Positions 1-5,854 of a DNA stretch of 6,358 nucleotides are shown piece by piece; position 1 is the stretch's first letter; the number at the start of each line of letters is the position of its first letter. Source of the stretch: Euryarchaeota archaeon UBA550 (lineage in GTDB: Archaea > Thermoplasmatota > Poseidoniia > Poseidoniales > Poseidoniaceae). The position numbers were made by a program, and so were the translations under genes. The notes under the pieces are model-generated. The model saw nothing but the letters and a program-made list of their open reading frames with translations. It made no database searches and was not told where the DNA came from. The DNA is taken from the NCBI GenBank assembly GCA_002506705.1, contig DAYA01000025.1, forward strand, positions 9,018-15,375, written 5' to 3'.

Positions 1-19
1 GTGCTAGCGATAGCAAGTC

Positions 20-24
20 AGGAG
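20..24 (+). promoter_or_regulatory. Shine-Dalgarno site for the coiled-coil gene
   Basis: AGGAG lies five bases before the GTG at 30 and supports that start. Without it the reading frame would be open to the window edge and the start would be undecided. Confidence 0.55.
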
Positions 25-29
25 ATAAA

Positions 30-2729
30 GTGGGGTTGAGAAGAGGAAGCTCTTCTAGCAATATCGACCTCTCTACATTGCGTGCTCAATTTACGTCTAC
101 TCCGTCCCCATCTTTGGATCAGACGTTAATGCAGAATTCACGTTTCAGAGAGGAAGAGAAACTGCGTGCAAAGTTGCGCAGAGAGAGCAAACTCCGCCGC
201 GAGGCATTAGCTGAGAGAATCTCATTGATGCAAGATAACATGGCTACAGACATCTCCAGGCAACACGAAATGACACTCAATGCATTCGAGACTGAATTGA
301 GAGGTCAGATGGAGGAAGAGTTGTCTAAGTTAGAATCCGAAGCCCTGACCAGAGAAGAAATCCGCCTAAGAGAAATGCATGAGATGCGTCTTGAGAGGGA
401 AATAAGTTCCCTTAAGGAATCTCTTGAAGTGGAACAAAGTCGCAAGGTTGAGGAACACCGAACAGCAGTAATTTCTCAGTTGGAAACACAATTGTCCGAC
501 GAGCATCGCAAGAGGTTAGCATTCCAAAGAGAGAGATTGGAGATAGAATTCAATCAATCACTTCAAAGAAAAATCCGTGAATTGGAAGCCACAATTCAGA
601 AGGAAATGGAAAGCAGGTTCACAGAATTAGAATCCAAAGAAGTTGAGAAACTGGAGGAAGTTCAAAGCCAAAAACTAGCCGAGAGAGAGGAGTCTCTTCG
701 TCGAGGAATCAGAACGAGGTTGGAGCAACAACTCAAACTTCGCCTCAAGCAAAGAGAAGCAACCATGCGTGCTGAATATGAAAGACGTAGCCTAAGGCTG
801 GAAGAAGACATCGCAGCCTCAATTCAAGAGGAACTTGAATCTAGACTCAATTCAGAGACAAAAGAACTCGAAGAAAGAATGCGCCAGGACGTCGAATTGG
901 CAGTTGCAAGAAGAAGAGAGCAACTAAGAGGAGAAGTCGAGAGGCAATTGGAGTCACAATATTCTGAGAAATTATCAGAGCGCAAGAGTAGATTGCGAGA
1001 AAAGTACGACCTAACCTTCTCAAAGGCAGTCGACGATATTTCTCGTTCACTGGAAGCAGAGATTGAGCATGAACTCGAAGCAAGAATGGATGTCGAATTC
1101 GCAGCATATAGGAATGCTAGAGAAGCCGAAATCCAAAATCGCCTTGCAAGATTCCGATATGAGAGAGAAGCGGAGTTACACGACCAGATGTCGGAACGCT
1201 ATGATTCGAAGAAGGTCGATTGGTCTGAGCGCTTAGAGTTAGAATTCCAAGCGCGCGAGTCTGCTGCTCGTAAGGCAATAATGTCTGAAATCGATGGCAG
1301 GCTGCGAAATGAAAGAATCACTCAGGAAACTGACCTCGATCTAATCAAAGAAGAAACAGTTCTCGAACTCGAGGCGGAAATGGAAGAACGCCTCGCAGAA
1401 TTCAGAGCCCGAAAGGAGGAAGAGGTCGCAACTCAACTCGAGAGACAACTCGACAAGAGAGAAGAGATCATGCGCAACAAGGCGCTTATTGAAGTCCGTA
1501 AACGTGAAGCGAATATTCGTGCAGAAATCGAGGCACAACTCGGTGTCAAGCGTGCTGAAATTAGAGACCGTTTGTCTACACTAACTCAGCAGATGGATGA
1601 CTTCAGAACAATGGCAGAAGTCAAGATGCGTGAATCGATTGAGGCTAAGGTGCAGGGAGAAATAGATGCTGATGAAGCAAGACTAGCTGAACAGCAAGAA
1701 GAATTCGACAACCTACAGTCACAAGACTCCCGTGCGGAGAAACGCCAGTCTTGGTTACAGGCAATTTCTGGACAGGGCACACAAGCACAGCAACCTCAGA
1801 TGGGTGTAGACCCAAGCGCACTCGGCGCTAGGCCGAGTGCACTAGGTGCGTCTGCAGGACGAGCTCCACGCGGTGCACTGGCACAAGCCGCTGCACAACA
1901 CACTCCTTCGATGGGTCTAGCAGGAATGCGAGCACCACGCTCCGCTGCTAAGTCACTGAGCGGTGCTCAACCAATCGCAAGACCTGTCAAGGCACCTATT
2001 GGTGGAGCAGCACCTCTAGCAGGCAGGCCAGCAGCAACACTACCTCAACCAATTCAACCGAAGGTAGTGAGGCAACCACTTGTCAAACCACCAATTCAGT
2101 CAGCACAGGAAGAGCCAACTTCAGTGGTTTCCAGTCCGGTAGTTGCAAGTCCAGTAATCGCTCCTTCACTCGTGAAGAAGCCAGTAATTTCTCCGCCTGT
2201 AGTTTCTGAGCCTCAAGTGGTTGTTCCAACAGAACCTGTAACGCCAGCTGTAGAAGAGGTTGTACCAGAAATAGTAACAACAGAAGAAGTTGAACCAGTG
2301 ATTGAAACTGTAGAAGAAATTCCAGAGGTTACCGAAGAAGTGATCGAAACACAGGTCGAAGAAATCGAGCCTGTAATCGAGACCGAATCAATCGCAGAAG
2401 AAATAATTGAGACGATTGAGGAAGAAGTCGAAAAGGTGCAAAAAATCGCAACACTGACTCCCCTGAAGCGTCTTGAACCTGTTCAGGCAGAAGAAACCGT
2501 AGTCCTTGAGCCTGTAAAACTGAAGGTTTTGACACCGGTCAAAACAAAGGTTCTCACACCTGTGGAACCAGAGGTACTGGAACCAGTGAAGAGAAGAGGC
2601 CCACCGCCATCTTCAGCACCAGGTCAAAGGCCAGGCGCAAAGGTTGCACAGGCGCCTACGGCGACTTTGAGCCCAATTAAGAAACTGAAACCAATCGACT
2701 CTAAACTCGACACGGATTCAGAAGATTGA
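30..2729 (+). CDS. Large coiled-coil protein with Pro-rich/acidic tail and octapeptide repeats
   Basis: Encodes 899 residues with no signal peptide or membrane segment, so it is probably cytoplasmic. Residues 1-38 are Ser-rich and basic. About 28-588 are rich in Glu, Arg, Leu and Gln and contain no proline, which fits one very long alpha-helical coiled coil; phrases such as KREEI, KREANI and KRAEI recur about every 15 residues near 480-530. From P589 the protein becomes a Pro/Ala linker (to about 740), then an acidic Val/Glu/Ile segment (about 741-802), then a basic tail with tandem VLxPVxxx octapeptides (825-856). It ends in an acidic DTDSED. No catalytic motif and no SMC-type Walker A is visible, so it is not an SMC or Rad50 ATPase. 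I do not recognise a named family; a scaffold or filament role is inference. The GTG start has AGGAG five bases upstream, but the same frame is open to the left window edge, so a start further upstream cannot be excluded. Confidence 0.85.
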   Translation: MGLRRGSSSSNIDLSTLRAQFTSTPSPSLDQTLMQNSRFREEEKLRAKLRRESKLRREALAERISLMQDNMATDISRQHEMTLNAFETELRGQMEEELSKLESEALTREEIRLREMHEMRLEREISSLKESLEVEQSRKVEEHRTAVISQLETQLSDEHRKRLAFQRERLEIEFNQSLQRKIRELEATIQKEMESRFTELESKEVEKLEEVQSQKLAEREESLRRGIRTRLEQQLKLRLKQREATMRAEYERRSLRLEEDIAASIQEELESRLNSETKELEERMRQDVELAVARRREQLRGEVERQLESQYSEKLSERKSRLREKYDLTFSKAVDDISRSLEAEIEHELEARMDVEFAAYRNAREAEIQNRLARFRYEREAELHDQMSERYDSKKVDWSERLELEFQARESAARKAIMSEIDGRLRNERITQETDLDLIKEETVLELEAEMEERLAEFRARKEEEVATQLERQLDKREEIMRNKALIEVRKREANIRAEIEAQLGVKRAEIRDRLSTLTQQMDDFRTMAEVKMRESIEAKVQGEIDADEARLAEQQEEFDNLQSQDSRAEKRQSWLQAISGQGTQAQQPQMGVDPSALGARPSALGASAGRAPRGALAQAAAQHTPSMGLAGMRAPRSAAKSLSGAQPIARPVKAPIGGAAPLAGRPAATLPQPIQPKVVRQPLVKPPIQSAQEEPTSVVSSPVVASPVIAPSLVKKPVISPPVVSEPQVVVPTEPVTPAVEEVVPEIVTTEEVEPVIETVEEIPEVTEEVIETQVEEIEPVIETESIAEEIIETIEEEVEKVQKIATLTPLKRLEPVQAEETVVLEPVKLKVLTPVKTKVLTPVEPEVLEPVKRRGPPPSSAPGQRPGAKVAQAPTATLSPIKKLKPIDSKLDTDSED
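2502..2597 (+). repeat. Four tandem octapeptide repeats (VLxPVxxx) in the coiled-coil protein tail
   Basis: Residues 825-856 read as four consecutive units: VLEPVKLK, VLTPVKTK, VLTPVEPE and VLEPVKRR. Prolines fall at 828, 836, 844 and 852, exactly eight residues apart. Related phrases bracket the array: LTPLKRLEP at 809-817 and LSPIKKLKP at 880-888. The codons differ between units (for example gtc ctt, gtt ttg, gtt ctc), so the period is kept at protein level and is not a recent DNA duplication. Confidence 0.8.
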
Positions 2730-2732
2730 GGC

Positions 2733-2744
2733 CAATATTATTTG
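2733..2744 (+). promoter_or_regulatory. Possible archaeal TATA element upstream of the surface-protein gene
   Basis: The AT-rich run CAATATTATTTG begins four bases after the coiled-coil gene stops. If used as a TATA box, transcription would start near 2764 and leave about 40 bases of leader before the ATG at 2804. No convincing Shine-Dalgarno site precedes that ATG; the sequence just before it is GGGTATAATT. AT-rich runs are common, so this is weak. Confidence 0.2.
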
Positions 2745-2803
2745 TTGAAGTTCAAACACTTCACTCCGTGCCATTCATACGTCGTGTATGTTTGGGTATA
2801 ATT

Positions 2804-5266
2804 ATGAGGAGAGTTATTGCGTTAATTCTCGCAGTACTACTTTTGCCAGCGCTACCCTTTGCTGAAGCGAATGCTAACCTAATCGATGTTGGTGTAGTCG
2901 AGACAGAAGATGGCAGATTCATGCATGCTTCATTCACCTCATCTTCCACAATGGTCACTGTAACAAAGACAGGTAATCTTTCAGAACATTTCTGGGGAAG
3001 TGGTGAACTAATTACTCAATGGTCTATCGAACTCAACGTTACTGTGAATTCAGCTACTGTAGATTCAACAGGACTTCAGGTAGCCGTCGCACACAATGGC
3101 GGAGTATTCGTTGTAAATACCCAATCAAGAACAATCACTGGTAACTACAACTCGACTGGTTCGGTAGACGAGGTTCTCTGGGATTCTGAAGGAGATATGT
3201 GGTTCGGATACCATGGAGGGGAACGTAGAGCTAAAGAATTCGAAAGCGGTGTTCCTACCGGTGAAGCAACCCTTGCACACAATACTGCTCTTACTTCAAT
3301 GACCATCATCTCCGAAGACAGAATTGTTACCTCAGGAAGAGATAACTTGGTGAAGGTTTTCTCGCAAGAGGGTGTTTTGGAAACAAGCCTATCCGATTTC
3401 AATTCATATCCAACTAAAGTCATCAATGATGGGAATGGCAACATTATCGTAGGCTGTACAAACGGTGACTTGTTTAGATATGATTTCGATGATTGGTCTA
3501 TGGAGGAGACATCCGTTTCAAGCAGCCAAAGCATCATTTCGATCACTATGGATGATTCCGGGGAGATTTTAGTCGGTACCCAAAATGGAAAATTACACCT
3601 AATCAACTCTACTACGTTTACTGAAGAAGAGGTATATTCGGCATCTGGGAGAGTGATATTCGGTACATATGGAAACAGTGGCGAACTATACATCATTTCC
3701 ACATTTTCAACTTCTTCTAAAATCAGATTATATGACTTAGATTCCGATGGTGATGGGGTAACAGATAGCGTTGATGCTTTCCCAACAGATTCAACTCAGT
3801 ATGAAGACGAGGATGGCGATGGATACGGTGACAATCCACAAGGGAACACACCAGATGCATTCCCTGAGGATGTCACTCAATGGGATGATACAGATGGTGA
3901 CGGATATGGGGATAATCCAGATGGCAACGACTCGGATGCATTTCCAACCAATTCAGAACAGTGGGTTGATTCAGATGGCGACGGCTATGGAGACAACATG
4001 AACAAAGAAGGTGGTGACAGGTACCCCGATGACTCCACACAATGGGCAGATTCTGACTTCGACGGATTTGGCGACAATAAGGATGGGACCGAGGGAGACG
4101 ACTGTCCCGATCAGAACGGTTTCTCAACTATTGATAGAACTGGATGCAAGGATACAGACGGTGATGGCTACTCAGACCCATCCGACGATTGGAGCGTTGC
4201 AGATGGTGCAGATTTCTCAATCAATGATGATAGCCAATGGTCCGACACCGATGGTGACGGATACGGAGACAACCTGCAGGGCAACGACCCAGATGCTTGT
4301 CCGTTAGAGTGGGGTAACTCCACTAGTGCTTACATTCCAGAGATTGCGAGCGATGGTTCTCTGGAACTTAACTTCGTAGTCACGGAAAAGTTCGGTTGCA
4401 TCGATACAGATGGAGATGGATTCTATGATTTCGCAGATGACCTTCCAGAAGATTCTCGCGATTATATTGATTCAGATGGAGATTCAGTAGGTGCTAGTCA
4501 AGATTACAATGATTCTAACAGGCTCGTTCAAACCGTTTTTGACCATTGTGAACTAATTGTGACGGATGTTACAGAAACCTGTCAAGGAGTAAGGGACGCA
4601 GATTACCAAAACTACGTCACAGACAAAGAAGCAAAAGGAGAAACTGCAAAGCAATACTTTGCGTGGGTGAAATCCCAAGAAGAGGCTGAAGCTGAGGAAT
4701 CATCCAGCGACCAATATCTCTCAACTGCCAAAGAAATAGCACCGTTCCTTGGTGGTGGATTCGCTGCAATAGTGGCAGTACTGCTGATCTATGCTGCAAT
4801 AGGCAGTGCCCGTCGACGTAAGGCCCTAGTCAAAACTTACGGAGTGCCTTTCGTGCCTGACGGTGAAAATAGCGCAGAAGCGGAAGCACTAGGTGGTAAG
4901 GCTGGCCTTTCAGGGTCTGGCGGTGTAGATTCAGACAAGTATTGGGATGATGATGTCGCACCAATGGAGATGGACAATTCAAATGATGAAGCAGAAATTG
5001 ACTCTGGTTTCGATGACATCGACATCAAAGGAGATATGGATGTATCAGAATCAACAGGTGTAATGGAAGAATCTGCATCTCTAGAAGAGTTAGCAGGACT
5101 CCCTGCTCAAACCACGGCGACTGAAGTAAGCCAGGTGAATGAAGCGCCTGCACAACAAGCACCACCCGAAGCCCCTCCTTTACCAGCAGAAGGTTTGCCA
5201 GACGGTTGGACAATGGACCAATGGAAATGGTATGGTGCGGAGTGGCTTGCAAAGCAAGGCAAGTGA
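2804..5266 (+). CDS. Secreted, single-pass surface protein: beta-propeller-like domain, TSP3-type calcium repeats, Trp-rich C-terminal tail
   Basis: Encodes 820 residues. A signal peptide (MRR, hydrophobic core VIALILAVLLLPALPFA, likely cut after ANA at residue 24) directs export. Residues 25-312 look like a WD40/PQQ-like beta-propeller of about six or seven blades, with recurring strand-turn phrases such as VTSGRDNLVKVF, IVGCTNGDLFRY and LVGTQNGKLHLI. Residues 313-572 hold nine Asp-rich DxDGDG-type calcium loops. A membrane helix spans about 648-668, followed by RRRK as stop-transfer. The remaining 150 residues should be cytoplasmic: an Asp/Glu-rich stretch, a Pro/Ala linker, then GWTMDQWKWYG near the end. 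Several N-x-S/T sequons in the outer part could be glycosylated. The frame also opens at a TTG (2726) overlapping the upstream stop, but ATG 2804 places the signal peptide at the true N-terminus and is preferred. The ligand or partner is unknown; adhesion or cell-surface architecture is inference. Confidence 0.88.
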   Translation: MRRVIALILAVLLLPALPFAEANANLIDVGVVETEDGRFMHASFTSSSTMVTVTKTGNLSEHFWGSGELITQWSIELNVTVNSATVDSTGLQVAVAHNGGVFVVNTQSRTITGNYNSTGSVDEVLWDSEGDMWFGYHGGERRAKEFESGVPTGEATLAHNTALTSMTIISEDRIVTSGRDNLVKVFSQEGVLETSLSDFNSYPTKVINDGNGNIIVGCTNGDLFRYDFDDWSMEETSVSSSQSIISITMDDSGEILVGTQNGKLHLINSTTFTEEEVYSASGRVIFGTYGNSGELYIISTFSTSSKIRLYDLDSDGDGVTDSVDAFPTDSTQYEDEDGDGYGDNPQGNTPDAFPEDVTQWDDTDGDGYGDNPDGNDSDAFPTNSEQWVDSDGDGYGDNMNKEGGDRYPDDSTQWADSDFDGFGDNKDGTEGDDCPDQNGFSTIDRTGCKDTDGDGYSDPSDDWSVADGADFSINDDSQWSDTDGDGYGDNLQGNDPDACPLEWGNSTSAYIPEIASDGSLELNFVVTEKFGCIDTDGDGFYDFADDLPEDSRDYIDSDGDSVGASQDYNDSNRLVQTVFDHCELIVTDVTETCQGVRDADYQNYVTDKEAKGETAKQYFAWVKSQEEAEAEESSSDQYLSTAKEIAPFLGGGFAAIVAVLLIYAAIGSARRRKALVKTYGVPFVPDGENSAEAEALGGKAGLSGSGGVDSDKYWDDDVAPMEMDNSNDEAEIDSGFDDIDIKGDMDVSESTGVMEESASLEELAGLPAQTTATEVSQVNEAPAQQAPPEAPPLPAEGLPDGWTMDQWKWYGAEWLAKQGK
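3740..4519 (+). repeat. TSP3-like calcium-binding repeat array, nine units
   Basis: Loops of the form DxDGDGYGDN begin at residues 313, 335, 362, 389, 416, 450, 481, 534 and 556 of the surface protein. Units 2 to 4 are each exactly 27 residues and share the plan DxDGDGYGDNxxGxxxDAFPxxxxQW. Units 5 and 7 replace DAFP with DDCP or DACP and are longer, each with a second Cys just before the next loop. In thrombospondin type 3 repeats such Asp residues coordinate calcium and paired Cys form disulfides; both are inferred here by resemblance. Confidence 0.85.
5195..5263 (+). other. Trp-rich C-terminal tail motif of the surface protein
   Basis: The last 23 residues (798-820) contain GWTMDQWKWYG followed by AEWL and a basic end. 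Four Trp and one Tyr are packed into a short stretch behind a Pro-rich linker, on the predicted cytoplasmic side. I recall similar GWTMEQW-type endings on many Marine Group II membrane proteins, which suggests a shared docking or sorting tag. That recollection has not been checked here. Confidence 0.55.
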
Positions 5267-5527
5267 TTAATCGGTCCGCCAAACAATTGGTAGGGAAGAT
5301 TTCAGTTCACCGAGTTCTGCTCCAGTATAAACTGGAACACCGTCTACTTTCAGAGTGTTAGCAATCAACCAAAGGATTGCGTTCCAACTCTTTGCGTCAG
5401 CGAACAATTCGATCTCTCCCATTGTAGCTTTTACCAGGAGTTTTCCTGCATCACTCTTTGAATCAAAAATCGCATGCACTAAGTCGGTAGTGGAAAGTTT
5501 GTATCCCGAAGGTCTCCATTCCATCAT
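5267..5527 (-). CDS. Small protein of unknown function, third gene of the ParA/RHH set
   Basis: Encodes 86 residues and I do not recognise its family. It is a soluble-looking mixed alpha/beta protein: a possible helix at 12-22, two short strand-like stretches around KLLVKA (29-34) and GEIELFA (37-43), an amphipathic helix with two Trp (SWNAILWLIANTL, 47-59), then VDGVPVYTG and a Trp near the end (W83). There is no signal peptide, metal-binding cluster or catalytic motif. The start has two consecutive ATGs; a strong GAGGTG lies five bases before the first. That site overlaps the stop of the RHH gene upstream, so the two are very likely cotranscribed and translationally coupled, which ties it to the segregation-like set. 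Its TAA directly abuts the stop of the surface-protein gene on the other strand. Confidence 0.75.
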   Translation of the reverse strand: MMEWRPSGYKLSTTDLVHAIFDSKSDAGKLLVKATMGEIELFADAKSWNAILWLIANTLKVDGVPVYTGAELGELKSSLPIVWRTD

Positions 5528-5530
5528 TTT

Positions 5531-5538
5531 ACCACCTC
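5531..5538 (-). promoter_or_regulatory. Shine-Dalgarno site overlapping the RHH gene stop codon
   Basis: On the minus strand the bases read TGAGGTGGTAAAATGATG: the TGA of the RHH gene shares its last two bases with GAGGTGGT, which lies five bases (counted from GAGGTG) before the first ATG of the 86-residue gene. This arrangement favours reinitiation by ribosomes finishing the RHH gene. Confidence 0.6.
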
Positions 5539-5764
5539 AGACTTTGAATGGTGCTAGGTTTAGCCTTTGCACGAGGTGTTCAGCGCTTACATCGGCAACT
5601 TCTTTCATCTGTTCTCTGAGTTTGTCTAACTCACCGTTCATTTTACCTAACTTGTGAGCGCGAATCATATCCGCTAGAAACGAATCGACACTACGATGGC
5701 CATCCATCGTTCTTAGAGTGTTCAATTGCCTTCTAACTTCATAACTTACACTTACTGAGGTCAT
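5537..5764 (-). CDS. Small ribbon-helix-helix DNA-binding protein, candidate ParA partner
   Basis: Encodes 75 residues. The N-terminal part fits a ribbon-helix-helix fold as in Arc/MetJ, VapB-type antitoxins and plasmid partition proteins. A short strand (TSVSVS, 2-7) is followed by helix A (about 8-20, YEVRRQLNTLRTM), a DG turn at 21-22, and helix B (about 25-38, SVDSFLADMIRAHK). The rest is a charged helix (GELDKLREQMKEVADV) and a short C-terminal part that could mediate dimer or partner contacts. It lies downstream of a ParA-type ATPase on the same strand and just ahead of the 86-residue gene, so it could be the DNA-binding partner of the ATPase, or an autorepressor. The ATG at 5764 is preferred because the strand begins immediately after it and AGGGG precedes it; the in-frame ATG at 5779 adds MTGEG and has no Shine-Dalgarno site. 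An antitoxin role is less likely because the neighbour does not look like a PIN or RelE toxin. Confidence 0.75.
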   Translation of the reverse strand: MTSVSVSYEVRRQLNTLRTMDGHRSVDSFLADMIRAHKLGKMNGELDKLREQMKEVADVSAEHLVQRLNLAPFKV

Positions 5765-5792
5765 CCCTTCCCCTGTCATGGAGTTGATGCGC

Positions 5793-5820
5793 TCTATAGA
5801 CTACTTGAAGTGCGCGCGCA
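5793..5820 (-). promoter_or_regulatory. Two perfect palindromes upstream of the RHH gene, candidate operator/centromere and TATA
   Basis: TCTATAGA (5793-5800) and TGCGCGCGCA (5811-5820) are each their own reverse complement, with centres 19 base pairs apart. They sit in the short gap between the ParA and RHH genes. RHH dimers bind short palindromic or repeated sites, so these could be an operator or centromere-like site. TCTATAGA is also about 27 bases before 5769, a sensible place for a TATA box feeding a nearly leaderless start at 5764. Functional meaning is inferred. Confidence 0.35.
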
Positions 5821-5854
5821 ATAAACTACGCGAAGTCATGATTTTTTGACCGTA

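Noticed and set aside
847..1780. Several minus-strand frames inside the coiled-coil gene
   Set aside because: The Glu/Arg-rich sense sequence produces Leu/Phe/Ser-rich antisense frames free of stops by composition; none has a plausible start or domain.
30..1800. SMC, Rad50 or myosin-like ATPase
   Set aside because: The coiled coil has no Walker A, Walker B or signature motif at either end and is followed only by low-complexity tail segments.
3145..3702. Long open frame (185 codons) on the minus strand inside the surface-protein gene
   Set aside because: It lies wholly antisense to a gene with a signal peptide and clear repeat domains; its translation shows no domain and it has no supporting start context.
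3771..4307. Two plus-strand frames (3771-4001, 4011-4307) within the calcium-repeat region
   Set aside because: They are out-of-frame readings of the GATGGTGACGGATATGG-type DNA repeats, giving Met/Thr/Gln-rich low-complexity peptides caused by the repeat period.
5355..5657. 100-codon plus-strand frame opposite the RHH and 86-residue genes
   Set aside because: The minus-strand frames have a recognisable RHH fold and a Shine-Dalgarno site coupling the two genes; the plus-strand frame spans parts of both and has no domain.
5267..5779. Toxin-antitoxin pair (RHH antitoxin plus toxin)
   Set aside because: The RHH protein fits an antitoxin fold, but the 86-residue neighbour lacks the acidic PIN residues or RelE/MazF-like features, and a ParA gene upstream gives a better context.
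5835..5850. GTCA...TGAC inverted repeat with six T after the ParA stop
   Set aside because: The stem is only four bases and the T-run is on the plus strand, the wrong orientation for terminating the ParA transcript.
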